Below the pieces are notes generated by a model. It was not told the DNA's origin, made no database searches, and worked only from the letters and a program-made list of their open reading frames with translations. A DNA stretch of 64,000 nt, taken from contig NZ_CP132942.1 of NCBI RefSeq assembly GCF_040359615.1, positions 186,001 to 250,000 on the forward strand. The letters run 5' to 3'. The position numbers and the translations under genes were made by a program. Positions within the stretch are counted from its first letter, which is position 1, and each line of letters opens with the position of its first letter. Positions 6,835 through 14,603 of this stretch are shown here, in pieces. Source of the DNA: Tunturibacter psychrotolerans. GTDB taxonomy: Bacteria > Acidobacteriota > Terriglobia > Terriglobales > Acidobacteriaceae.

Positions 6835-8718
6835 TTAGCTTCGAACCACAGTCTTCAAATGCAGTTCCCGCATCTGCTGATCGCTCACCGGCGTAGGCGC
6901 ATCGACCATCAAATCGATCGCCTTCGCCGTCTTCGGAAACGCAATCACCTCACGGAGGCTAGTCGCTCCAGCAAGAATCATCACAATCCGATCCAGTCCC
7001 AAAGCAATGCCACCATGCGGAGGCGTGCCATACTCCAGCGCATCCAGGAAGAAGCCAAACCGCTCCTTGGCCTCTGCATCCGACATGCCCAGCGACCGGA
7101 AGATCTCCGCCTGCACATCCTGCCGGTGAATACGAATCGAGCCCGAACCAAGCTCCGTTCCATTCAGCACGATGTCATAAGCAAGCGCACGCACCGCACC
7201 CTTATCGTTCGTCAACCGCCCCGCCTTGATGTCCTCCTCATGCGGAGAGGTAAACGGATGATGCGCCGCATTCCAAACCTTGCTCTCCTCATCCCACTCG
7301 TACATCGGGAAGTCGGTTACCCAAAGAAACTTGTAATCGGCCTCAGTACCAGTCTTCACAAACCGCCCATGCTTGTCGGCAAACTTCGCGGCAAGCTGCA
7401 ACCGCAAAGCACCAACCCGCTTATAGATCCACTGCGGATCGAAGTTCCACTTCGCCGGAGTACCAATCTTAGGAGTTATCACGATGACCAAATCGTCACC
7501 AGTACTCGAAGCAGCACCTACGGGTGCCCCATCCTTTCCGGCCTTATCGGAAAGGGTGGGATCTACAGAACTCAGCTTCGCCTCAATGACAGAAGCAAGC
7601 GGAGCAAACGCATCGTTCGTCTTCAACCGAGCCACATCCAGAAAGTCGAGTCCGCAGTCACCAAACGCGGCGCGAATCTCCTCCACCAGCGCACGCTTCT
7701 GCGTCCCACTCAGCGTACCCGCCTTGGGAATCACAAACCCAAGCACCGGCAGCTCCTTCTCAATCTTCAACGTCTCACGCAACTCGGGCGTCAGCACATC
7801 AGTCAGCGAAACCATCGCCGGCAGCCGCATATCCGGCTTGTCGATCCCATAGTTCCTGATCGCATCGTCATAAGTCATCTGCACAAAAGGAGTCGTCAAC
7901 GAAATCGAAGCCGTCTTGAACGCAGCCGTCAGAAAACCCTCGACCACACGAAACACCTTCTCCTGCTGGGGGAAGCTCATCTCAAGGTCGATCTGGGTAA
8001 ACTCCGGCTGCCGGTCCGCACGAAGATCCTCATCACGGAAGCAGCGAGCGATTTGAAAGTACTTATCAAACCCCGAGATCATAAGGATCTGCTTGAAGAT
8101 CTGCGGCGACTGCGGCAGCGCATAGAAGCTCCCCGCATGAACTCTGCTCGGAACAAGATAATCACGCGCTCCCTCAGGCGTAGACCGCGTCATGAAAGGA
8201 GTTTCAATCTCAAGAAAGCCCTGCTCGACAAGGAAGTTGCGAATCGCCATCGCAACCTTGCTGCGCAGCGCGAAGTTATGCTGCATCTCCGTGCGTCGCA
8301 GATCAAGATAGCGATACTTCAACCGAACCTCTTCGTTCGCAATCGCATCATCCGCCGGAGAAAACGGAGGAGTCTTCGCCTCGTTCAGCAGCAGCAACTC
8401 ACTCGCCACAACCTCGATCGCGCCAGTAGGCATGTTGGGGTTCTCAAGCCCCGCGCCACGCCGCCGAACCTTGCCCTTCACGGCAACAACGTACTCCGAT
8501 CGCGCAGCCTCAGCCTTCGCATGCGCATCACCGGACACCTCTTTATCGAGCACGACCTGAGTAATCCCACTCCGGTCCCTCACATCGAGAAAGATCAGGT
8601 TTCCATGGTCCCGCCGGCGATTCACCCAACCCATCAACACCACCGGCTGCCCATCCTGCTCCACGCGAAGCTCGCCACACATATGGGTCCGCTGCAAACT
8701 ACCTAAAAAATCCAACAT
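6835..8718 (-). CDS. aspS: Aspartyl-tRNA synthetase (possibly non-discriminating) with a repeat-encoded insertion
   Basis: 627 residues from the ATG at 8718; a TTG 18 bases upstream is an alternative start. It charges tRNA-Asp, and perhaps tRNA-Asn, with aspartate. The N-terminal OB fold contains GWVNRRRDHGNLIFLDVRDR. The class II core contains FRDEDLRADRQPEFTQID (motif 2) and GIALGLDRIVMIL (motif 3, near the C-terminus). The bacterial GAD insertion domain lies between. At residues ~385-405, just before the GAD-domain strand GDDLVIVI, the protein carries an extra VDPTLSDKAGKDGAPVG encoded by a palindromic repeat (7522-7560). Length is above the usual ~590, partly for this reason. hisS follows upstream on the same strand with a 59-bp gap. 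Confidence 0.96.
   Translation of the reverse strand: MLDFLGSLQRTHMCGELRVEQDGQPVVLMGWVNRRRDHGNLIFLDVRDRSGITQVVLDKEVSGDAHAKAEAARSEYVVAVKGKVRRRGAGLENPNMPTGAIEVVASELLLLNEAKTPPFSPADDAIANEEVRLKYRYLDLRRTEMQHNFALRSKVAMAIRNFLVEQGFLEIETPFMTRSTPEGARDYLVPSRVHAGSFYALPQSPQIFKQILMISGFDKYFQIARCFRDEDLRADRQPEFTQIDLEMSFPQQEKVFRVVEGFLTAAFKTASISLTTPFVQMTYDDAIRNYGIDKPDMRLPAMVSLTDVLTPELRETLKIEKELPVLGFVIPKAGTLSGTQKRALVEEIRAAFGDCGLDFLDVARLKTNDAFAPLASVIEAKLSSVDPTLSDKAGKDGAPVGAASSTGDDLVIVITPKIGTPAKWNFDPQWIYKRVGALRLQLAAKFADKHGRFVKTGTEADYKFLWVTDFPMYEWDEESKVWNAAHHPFTSPHEEDIKAGRLTNDKGAVRALAYDIVLNGTELGSGSIRIHRQDVQAEIFRSLGMSDAEAKERFGFFLDALEYGTPPHGGIALGLDRIVMILAGATSLREVIAFPKTAKAIDLMVDAPTPVSDQQMRELHLKTVVRS
7522..7560. repeat. 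Palindromic element inserted in frame in aspS
   Basis: Stem CCCATCCTTTCCG (7528-7540) and CGGAAAGGGTGGG (7548-7560), 7-nt loop, inside GGGTGCCCCATCC...GGGTGGGA. It has the same frame as the intergenic copy at 2020-2056 but different distal stem bases that still pair. On the aspS strand it is read through without stop or frameshift as a Gly/Ala/Asp/Lys/Pro-rich loop. Confidence 0.82.
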
Positions 8719-8777
8719 GATCTCATTCACTTTCAAATCGAAGTCGCTCGCAAGGAGCTAATCAGGAAGCAGATTCA

Positions 8778-10070
8778 CTAAGCGCGCAGAAAACCCGCAA
8801 GTTCAGCGCGAGGAACCTTCGTCTGATCTCCAGCACTAAAGTCTTTAACCGTCAGAATACCCGACGAAACCTCATCTTCGCCGACAATCACCATTCTCCG
8901 AGCGAGCTTATCGGCAGCTTCGAAGGACTTCTTCAGGCGGAAACTTCCATCTCCAACCTCTACCGAAAGTCCTGCTCGACGAAGCTCCTGCGCAAGCGCA
9001 AGCGCAGCAGCATTCCGCTCAACTCCCATAGGAGCAACGAACGCATCGAGCTTCCGCTCCTTCGCCACAGCTTCCTGAGCCTGAAGCGTAAGGATCAACC
9101 GATCTTCCCCAATCGCGAACCCGATTCCAGGAGCTTTCGGACCACCAAGCAACTCCGACAATCCGTCGTATCTTCCACCACCAAGCAGCGCGTTCTGCGT
9201 TCCCAAACCACTTCCATCAGGGACAGTGAACTCGAACGTCGTCCGCGTGTAGTAGTCCAAACCACGCACCAACCGCGGATTCACCGTATAAGCAACACCA
9301 CAGGCATCAAGCGCAGCAAGCACCTGAGCAAAGTGCTCCTTGCTCGCATCATCCAGGAAGTCCGCGATCTTCGGCAGACCGTTGATGATCTCCTGATCGC
9401 CAGCATCCTTCGAGTCCAGCACACGCAGCGGATTCGTCTCCGCTCTGCGCTGATTGTCCGCACTCATCTTGTCCTTCACAGGAGCTAAAGCATCACGCAG
9501 GGCAGCGATATACTTCGGCCGATCGGTCGACGAACCAACCGAATTCACCTCCAGCTTCCATCCCTTCACGCCAAGCTCGTTCAGGAAGGTAGCAAGCATC
9601 TCCAGAACCTCGGCATCACGCAGCGCACTATCAGCACCCGACCAAGCTGGTCCAAGCACCTCAGCCCCGATCTGCCAGAACTGCCGATATCTTCCACGCT
9701 GCGGCCGCTCGCGCCGGAACTGAGGCCCGATATAGAACAGCTTCTGCAGCATTCCAGTATCACCAAGCTTGTGCTCGATATACGCGCGCACAACCCCAGC
9801 CGTGTTCTCGGGCCTCAGCGTCAAGCTCTGCGCACTATCGCTATCAGCACGCGTACGATCTTGCCACGTGTACATCTCCTTGGAGACAATATCCGTCTCC
9901 TCGCCAACACCACGCGCGAACAGAGCCGTGTCCTCGAAGATCGGTGTCCGAATCTCCCCAAACCCGTAACGCGCGAATACGGCTCTCGCCGTAGCTTCCA
10001 CATAGTTCCAAAGCGCTGTCTCCGGAGGTAACAGATCCCGAGTCCCGCGTACTGCCTTCAAAGTAGCCAT
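8778..10070 (-). CDS. hisS: Histidyl-tRNA synthetase
   Basis: 430 residues from the ATG at 10070 (MATLKAVRGTRDLLPPE, the usual start of the family); an in-frame GTG at 10109 would overlap the upstream gene by 8 bp. Class II motifs are visible: RGTRDLLPPE at the N-terminus, TLRPENTAG (motif 2 approach), FYIGPQFRRERPQRGRYRQFWQ (motif 2), LVRGLDYYTRTTFEF (His A motif), GGGRYDGL and GIGFAIGEDRL (motif 3). A C-terminal anticodon-binding domain follows (~90 residues). It is next to aspS, an arrangement common in bacteria. No unusual feature. Confidence 0.96.
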   Translation of the reverse strand: MATLKAVRGTRDLLPPETALWNYVEATARAVFARYGFGEIRTPIFEDTALFARGVGEETDIVSKEMYTWQDRTRADSDSAQSLTLRPENTAGVVRAYIEHKLGDTGMLQKLFYIGPQFRRERPQRGRYRQFWQIGAEVLGPAWSGADSALRDAEVLEMLATFLNELGVKGWKLEVNSVGSSTDRPKYIAALRDALAPVKDKMSADNQRRAETNPLRVLDSKDAGDQEIINGLPKIADFLDDASKEHFAQVLAALDACGVAYTVNPRLVRGLDYYTRTTFEFTVPDGSGLGTQNALLGGGRYDGLSELLGGPKAPGIGFAIGEDRLILTLQAQEAVAKERKLDAFVAPMGVERNAAALALAQELRRAGLSVEVGDGSFRLKKSFEAADKLARRMVIVGEDEVSSGILTVKDFSAGDQTKVPRAELAGFLRA

Positions 10071-10101
10071 CTCATCCAGTGTAGCGAAAGCCACACTGGA
10101 T

Positions 10102-10623
10102 TTAGGCACCAGCCGCTTCTGCGAGGTAGATCGCAGTGTAGTCCAGGTAGTTCTGCGCGTACTTCAGGATCAACTCCCGATCCGCATCGCCGAGCGTCCT
10201 CCGCACCTTTCCCGGAACACCAGCCACCAACGAGTTCGGCGGGATCAACGTATGCTCCGGAATCACCGCTCCTGCCGCAACGATGGATCCTTCCCCAATC
10301 CTCGCATCGTTGAGGACCGTCGCACCGATGCCGATGAGGACGGCATCTTCGAGAACGCAGCCGTGTACGGTGGCATTGTGGCCGATCGTGACCATCTCGC
10401 CAACGATGACCGGGTACAGATTGCGCATGCCGTGTAAAACAGCGCAATCCTGTACATTGCTGCGGGCGCCAATTCGGATAGAGTTGACATCTCCACGCAA
10501 GACCGCGTTCATCCAGACGCTGGCTTGCTCTGCGAGCGTAACGTCGCCGATTATCTGAGCTGAAGGATCGATGTAGCAGCCAGTAGAAATTACCGGTTTA
10601 ATTCCTTGAAACGCACGGATCAT
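10102..10623 (-). CDS. Gamma-carbonic anhydrase-like hexapeptide protein
   Basis: 173 residues from the ATG at 10623 (MIRAFQGIKPVI); an upstream start at 10650 is less likely. Left-handed beta-helix repeats run through residues ~15-150 (IGDVTL, ASVWMNAVLRGD, IRIGARSNVQD, VTIGHNATVHGC, VLIGIGATVLND). The family zinc His are present in CAVLHG and IGHNATVHG. Members (PaaY/YrdA type) are trimeric and bind Zn or Fe. Some have carbonic anhydrase activity, others act as thioesterases, so the exact reaction is uncertain. It precedes hisS on the same strand, with the stop about 30 bp from the preferred hisS ATG. Confidence 0.85.
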   Translation of the reverse strand: MIRAFQGIKPVISTGCYIDPSAQIIGDVTLAEQASVWMNAVLRGDVNSIRIGARSNVQDCAVLHGMRNLYPVIVGEMVTIGHNATVHGCVLEDAVLIGIGATVLNDARIGEGSIVAAGAVIPEHTLIPPNSLVAGVPGKVRRTLGDADRELILKYAQNYLDYTAIYLAEAAGA

Positions 10624-10776
10624 GGAATAGATTTTACGCTGTACCTGCAAAACTCTTCAGTTCAAGACATCGGACGGTACTCGGCTCTGAATTACCAACG
10701 ATTTGTGTGATTTTCTCTGAAAAGACGAGTATTCTAGAAGATATCCCCATTGGGACTGGTTGGAGGTGTATTTTTC

Positions 10777-10974
10777 TTGGCAGAGGTTCGAGTACAAGAA
10801 GGCGAACCCCTTGAGAATGCCCTGCGGCGCTTCAAGCGCAAGGTGCAGACAGAAGACATCATCAAGGAAGTCAAGCGTCACTCTTTTTATCTAAAACCAG
10901 GTGAGAAGAAACGTGTGAAAGAAGCGCTTGCACGCAAGCGCAATCGCAAGAAAGTCCGTAAGGAGCAGGATTAG
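10777..10974 (+). CDS. rpsU: 30S ribosomal protein S21
   Basis: 65 residues starting at a TTG (10777) that has GGAGG 10 nt upstream; translation LAEVRVQEGEPLENALRRF fits S21. An earlier in-frame TTG at 10750 lacks a site. The highly basic C-terminus (KKRVKEALARKRNRKKVRK) is typical. S21 joins the 30S platform near the anti-Shine-Dalgarno. A perfect inverted repeat ends the transcript at 10996-11037. A TTG start on a ribosomal protein gene is mildly unusual. Confidence 0.93.
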   Translation: MAEVRVQEGEPLENALRRFKRKVQTEDIIKEVKRHSFYLKPGEKKRVKEALARKRNRKKVRKEQD

Positions 10975-10995
10975 TTTCAGCTCCGTAGCCATAGT

Positions 10996-11037
10996 GGGCC
11001 GTCTCCTTCTCTGATGAAGAGTTTGAAGAGACGGCCC
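10996..11037. terminator. Inverted repeat after rpsU
   Basis: GGGCCGTCTC (10996-11005) and GAGACGGCCC (11028-11037), perfect 10-bp arms with a 22-nt loop, 21 bp after the rpsU stop. No T-tract follows, so it is a weak or Rho-assisted terminator or a 3'-end stabilising stem. Confidence 0.55.
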
Positions 11038-11260
11038 CCTGAAATCGCTAGAGATGGACTCCCGCCATCGCCTAGCCCCGGCAGAGAGAGCCTTTTTCAT
11101 CGGCTCACATTGACCGGCAAACGAGATGTTTTCCACGAACTCGCAGTTCTGGGCCCCTTCAAATCCAAAAGTAACGATCTTCACTAAAGGTAGACCCTCG
11201 GCGATGTCAGCCACGATCGACCTCCTGAGTGTTCTTCCTCCGTAGGACGGGAGAAGCGGC

Positions 11261-11674
11261 ATGGAATTTCTGGATCGGCTATTAACCTGTGCAGACTGCG
11301 GTGGCGAATTCATCTTCACCGCTGGGGAACAACTCTTTTTTTTCGACAAACAGTTCAAGAACGACCCAAAGCGTTGCAAGCCATGCAAGTCCAAACGTTC
11401 CGGGGTCGGCTTGAAGACAGGTACGGGTCCGGCGGCGGCTGGCCTGTCACGAACCGAGACTCGCACGGAGTGCTCGGAGTGTGGCGTGGAGACTACCGTG
11501 CCGTTCAAGCCAACGCAGGGACGCCCGGTGCTTTGCCGGCAGTGCTTCCAGAGCAAGCGAGCTCCCACTACTGGAGCTCTTGTTACCGCGGCGGCGACGG
11601 CAGAGATGGTTGCCGGCTCTCCCGGAGAGCGTATTCCGGCGAGCATCGAGCTGCTGGCGGCCTCCCGAGTCTAG
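11261..11674 (+). CDS. Two-zinc-ribbon protein (CxxC-x17-CxxC type)
   Basis: 137 residues; GGAG 7-8 nt upstream of the ATG. Residues 1-45 form a zinc ribbon: CADC (10-13) with FFFDKQF and RCKPCK (38-43). Residues 68-95 form a second ribbon, CSEC ... VLCRQC. This pairing matches the small 'zinc-ribbon domain-containing' proteins found next to ribosomal or stress genes in many phyla; partners are unknown. The C-terminal ~40 residues are low-complexity Ala/Gly. A strong terminator lies ~140 bp downstream (11813). It is probably soluble and regulatory; function unproven. Confidence 0.75.
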   Translation: MEFLDRLLTCADCGGEFIFTAGEQLFFFDKQFKNDPKRCKPCKSKRSGVGLKTGTGPAAAGLSRTETRTECSECGVETTVPFKPTQGRPVLCRQCFQSKRAPTTGALVTAAATAEMVAGSPGERIPASIELLAASRV

Positions 11675-11812
11675 TCTGTGCGTTGTCCATGACCCTCACG
11701 CTAAGAGGTGAGTGGTTGGGAGTGTGCAGGTTCTTGACTTCGAGTTCCATAAGCCAAGAGCAGTGCCGATGTTCGGGGCGATGCTTAGGCCATCAAAGAT
11801 CTCTGAAATGCG

Positions 11813-11840
11813 AAAACCCTGCATAGGCAGGGTTTTCTTG
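11813..11840 (+). terminator. Intrinsic terminator
   Basis: AAAACCCTGC (11813-11822), loop ATAG, GCAGGGTTTT (11827-11836), then CTTG. Perfect 10-bp stem with A- and T-tracts on either side, so it can work in both directions: for the zinc-ribbon gene and for rpmA on the other strand. Confidence 0.85.
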
Positions 11841-11899
11841 TTGCAAATATGTGGTGACTTCGTGGTAACTGATGGTCAGTTGCCAGTGACCTGTGGTGC

Positions 11900-12175
11900 T
11901 TAGACGGGAACTGAAGTCAATTCAGCGGGATCGACGTTGACGAAGCGACCGTGCTGGCCCTTGTCCTGGAAGCGGACGATGCCGTCGACCTTGGCGAAGA
12001 GGGTGTCGTCCTTGCCGCGACCGACGTTGGCGCCGGGCTTGAGCGGGGTGCCACGCTGACGGACGATGATGCCGCCGCCGAGGATCGTCTGACCACCGAA
12101 TACCTTGACTCCGAGCCGCTGAGCGTTTGAGTCGCGGCCGTTTTTAGAAGAACCTAAACCTTTTTTATGTGCCAT
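11900..12175 (-). CDS. rpmA: 50S ribosomal protein L27
   Basis: 91 residues beginning [15 protein letters not shown], the classical L27 N-terminus that reaches the peptidyl-transferase centre. There is no N-terminal cleavable extension of the Firmicutes kind. [17 protein letters not shown] and [16 protein letters not shown] are diagnostic. It lies 78 bp downstream of rplU on the same strand, the usual rplU-rpmA operon. The shared terminator at 11813 follows. Confidence 0.97.
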   Translation of the reverse strand: MAHKKGLGSSKNGRDSNAQRLGVKVFGGQTILGGGIIVRQRGTPLKPGANVGRGKDDTLFAKVDGIVRFQDKGQHGRFVNVDPAELTSVPV

Positions 12176-12253
12176 TCGATTGCCTCTTTCGCGCTGCCCT
12201 CTGGGCCTTTGCGCTCACTGAATCTTGAAAACTAAAAATCTGTCAGAAAGCTT

Positions 12254-12580
12254 TTACGCTTCCTTGAAGCTCTTGCCGTTGACGAGGATCTCGTTGATCT
12301 TGACCTCGACGAAGTTCTGGCGGTGGCCCTGCATCTTCTTGTACTGCTTCTTGCGCTTGAGCTTGAAGACGAGGATTTTTTCGCCGCGGCCGTGTGCGAC
12401 GACGGAGGCGAGAACCTTGGCGCCGGTGAGGTCGGACTCGAACTTACCCTCTTCGCCGCTGACGGCGAGGATGTCGGAGAACTCGATGTTGCCGTTCTCG
12501 TGGGCGGTGGTTTCAATCTTCAACTTCTCGCCAGGGGAGACCAGATACTGTTTGCCGCCGGTGCGGATGACTGCGTACAT
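12254..12580 (-). CDS. rplU: 50S ribosomal protein L21
   Basis: 108 residues from the ATG at 12580 (MYAVIRTGGKQYLV), with GAGG about 10 bases upstream; a longer in-frame reading back to 12775 is leader. The conserved C-terminus KLKRKKQYKKMQGHRQNFVEVKI is present. L21 binds 23S rRNA domain II near L20. The ~200-nt upstream leader holds a 9-bp perfect inverted repeat (12735-12769). Confidence 0.96.
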   Translation of the reverse strand: MYAVIRTGGKQYLVSPGEKLKIETTAHENGNIEFSDILAVSGEEGKFESDLTGAKVLASVVAHGRGEKILVFKLKRKKQYKKMQGHRQNFVEVKINEILVNGKSFKEA

Positions 12581-12734
12581 GACTAGAACCTCAAGCGGAG
12601 TCGCGTGATGCTGACCGCTTTCTTCAGAAATAGATTGTGCTGCATGGGCGCATACAGGAGCACTACAGTAAGCCAACCGGTCAAGCCATCGCAGTCTGAA
12701 TTTCCAATGACCGCCGGGCCTAAGCCTGTCGTCC

Positions 12735-12769
12735 CTGCAACCCTTGAGATGAAGACACATGGGTTGCAG
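12735..12769 (-). promoter_or_regulatory. Stem-loop in the rplU leader
   Basis: CTGCAACCC (12735-12743) and GGGTTGCAG (12761-12769) pair perfectly around 17 nt, ~155 nt upstream of the rplU ATG. L21 operons in other phyla carry autoregulatory leaders; whether this is one is unknown. Confidence 0.4.
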
Positions 12770-12879
12770 CGCCAAACTTAATGAGTGTATCGCGTTCCTG
12801 AAGGGGGGTCAACGGGAAGGTGTTCTGATTTCCCTTCTTTCCCTTTCACTTCGGCTACCCCTCCCCCTCTACCCTCGGG

Positions 12880-12970
12880 GTATTTTGTAAGCAAGTCTAT
12901 TGTTTTGATTAGCTTACAACGGCTCCATGTCTGCAAAATATTGATTCCATGGAACTTACGCACAAAATAC
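12880..12970. repeat. AT-rich inverted-repeat element
   Basis: GTATTTTGT (12880-12888) and ACAAAATAC (12962-12970) are perfect inverted ends of a ~91-bp unit. Inside, GTAAGC (12887-12892) pairs with GCTTAC (12912-12917), and GCAAAATATTGATT resembles the right end. It is markedly AT-richer than its surroundings and preceded by a C-tract/G-tract stretch (TACCCTCGGGGTA). Confidence 0.6.
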
Positions 12971-13417
12971 TTGTTTTCTTAGGGTTGCGGCTCTTCTTCC
13001 AGACCAGCCAAGTCTCTTTCTACAAGAGGCTTCGTCTTTTAATTGTACCCGGTTAGTGGGGGGTAATACGCCACGTGAAAAGTAGCGACTGGAGCTGGTT
13101 TTGTGAAGTTTGGGGCTTGACAAAATTTATTGGGACGCAGTGTCGGGTTCGCGGTGCGAAAGGCATGCAGCAACAAAGATAAGCGCAGGGATCTGCTCTC
13201 CTTATACTTCCGCCAAGCGCGTTTATCAGGGCAAACATTCCGAGGTTGCTTCGAACCTTGCCAGACGAGTGCATCGCCCTGAAGTCAACAGTTGAGCCAA
13301 GGGTCACTCATCCGGAAGGTGACTCTTCGGATGAGCGGCGAAAAGCCTGTTCTAAGCAAGCCTCCGCCGCTAGCCTCAGCTGTATCTCGCGCATGACAAT
13401 CGTCAAACGTCAACTTC

Positions 13418-13930
13418 CTATTTCGCTTGCGCCAGCCCAGCAACAACCGCGGCAACTTTATCGAATATCTCGTTCCAGCCCTCGAGCTGACCGCTATTTC
13501 TTGCGCTCTCCATAGGTTCACTTCCAATCAAGGTGAGTTTCGTCTGGCCGTCTCCAAAATCCTCAAAGAGAACCACATCGTGCGCATCGTCCATGGCCTC
13601 AAGTTCTATCCCATATTGCGCAGGGTCCAGCTTGTTTCCCTCCGCGTCAGCAAAGTACATCGAGTAAACGATCTTCTCGTGCTCAACAATCTCGAAGTAC
13701 TCGCCTCCATTCCAGCCCACAACTTCTCCATCTGGCCCTTTCATGCACCAGAGGAATTTTCCTCCCACGCGAAAATCCATCTTGCAAACAGGCGCGGTGA
13801 ATCCTTTCGGACCCCACCACTGCATCACATACTTCGGGTCAGTCCACGCCTTCCAAACCAATTTGCGTGGAGCCTCAAAAATTCTTGTGATGACCATCCG
13901 CTCAACTTCGCTAATCGTGTTTTCTTTCAT
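13418..13930 (-). CDS. SRPBCC/AHSA1-domain protein
   Basis: 170 residues spanning one START-like AHSA1 domain: RIFEAPRKLVWKAWTDP at the N-terminus, QWWGPKGFTAP, then KMDFRVGGKFLW and a C-terminal helix GWNEIFDKVAAVVAGL. These proteins have a hydrophobic cavity and usually unknown ligands. The gene starts one base after the stop of the ArsR gene, so the two are almost certainly co-transcribed and translationally coupled. ArsR-AHSA1 pairs are a recurrent bacterial arrangement. The role is probably in a small-molecule or stress response, but the ligand is not deducible. Confidence 0.88.
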   Translation of the reverse strand: MKENTISEVERMVITRIFEAPRKLVWKAWTDPKYVMQWWGPKGFTAPVCKMDFRVGGKFLWCMKGPDGEVVGWNGGEYFEIVEHEKIVYSMYFADAEGNKLDPAQYGIELEAMDDAHDVVLFEDFGDGQTKLTLIGSEPMESARNSGQLEGWNEIFDKVAAVVAGLAQAK

Positions 13931-13931
13931 C

Positions 13932-14264
13932 TCAGACCTCCTCTTTCTTCATTTGATTTACGACCACTTCCAACTTGTCGAAACTCTCTTCCCAGAATCG
14001 GCGATAGCTAATCGCCCAGTCGCTGACTGTCTTGATGGCCTCGGGCCTAAGCGTGCACACACTCTCTCGTCCACGCTTCGTCTTGATCACGATCCGCGCC
14101 CGTACCAGGTAGGCAATATGCTTTGAAATCATCTGTTGCGACAGTGCAAACGGTTCCGTCAATCCATGCACAGAGGCAGGCCCACGCGAGAGTCGTTCGA
14201 TCATCGCCCTACGGGTGGGATCAGACAAAGCCGCAAATGTTGTACCTAGCCGATCCACAACCAT
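13932..14264 (-). CDS. ArsR-family winged-helix regulator
   Basis: 110 residues. Typical core: FAALSDPTRRAMIERLSRGP (about 9-28), recognition helix SQQMISKHIAYLVRARIV, wing KTKRGRESVCTLRP. No Cys pair suitable for the ArsR metal site is visible, so this belongs to the non-metal branch that commonly accompanies AHSA1 proteins. It is the first gene of a two-gene operon. Autoregulation is likely, but no clear operator is visible upstream of 14264. Confidence 0.9.
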   Translation of the reverse strand: MVVDRLGTTFAALSDPTRRAMIERLSRGPASVHGLTEPFALSQQMISKHIAYLVRARIVIKTKRGRESVCTLRPEAIKTVSDWAISYRRFWEESFDKLEVVVNQMKKEEV

Positions 14265-14603
14265 ATGGTAGTGGATATTCCATCGGTGTCAAGTATGAAT
14301 TTTGCGATTTCTAATTGCTGTTCCCTGATCTCTCAGCCCTGACACCTGCGCTGATTGATGCTCTGCGCAGGAGGGGCGAGCCGGCAAGGGCTATGGCGCT
14401 GGCATTAGGGGCCAGGAGGAATGCGGATTGTCTCTGGAACCTTCTCGGTGTCTCACCGCCCTGTTGGCAAGTGATCTTTGCCAGACAACTCGCCGGGACC
14501 TACGCGGTGAGTGGTAAATCGCCGAGTCACTCATCGAGAGATTGGTAACGGGAAGTCGGCTTGCGTGTAGCAACCCGTCGATGTCTCGCAGTAATCTTTT
14601 TGC
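14265..14603. other. Intergenic region without recognised gene
   Basis: The 339 bp between the divergent ArsR and SDR genes contain only a short inverted repeat (CCTGCGC/GCGCAGG around 14346-14372) and open frames with no protein-like character. The ArsR promoter should lie at the left edge. I see nothing else. Confidence 0.5.

Larger units (their letters stand above)
12581..13417. other. Long intergenic region: rplU leader and repeat-bearing stretch, no gene
   Basis: The ~830 bp between rplU and the AHSA1 gene include the rplU leader (to ~12780) and an AT-rich element at 12880-12980. After that come ~330 bp without obvious order and a stem CTCATCCG/CGGATGAG (13307-13314/13328-13335) just beyond the AHSA1 stop. 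It lies inside the zone where strand composition flips. No RNA gene or convincing DnaA-box cluster is seen. Confidence 0.6.

Noticed and set aside
11675..11812. Small RNA or tRNA gene ahead of the terminator at 11813
   Set aside because: No cloverleaf, SRP or other conserved RNA pattern; the stretch can simply be the 3' untranslated part of the zinc-ribbon transcript.
12780..13410. Definite oriC
   Set aside because: No DnaA-box cluster, no dnaA or other origin-linked genes; kept only as a composition-based suggestion.
14315..14548. 77-codon frame between ArsR and SDR genes
   Set aside because: No ribosome site, no family resemblance, and composition like non-coding sequence.
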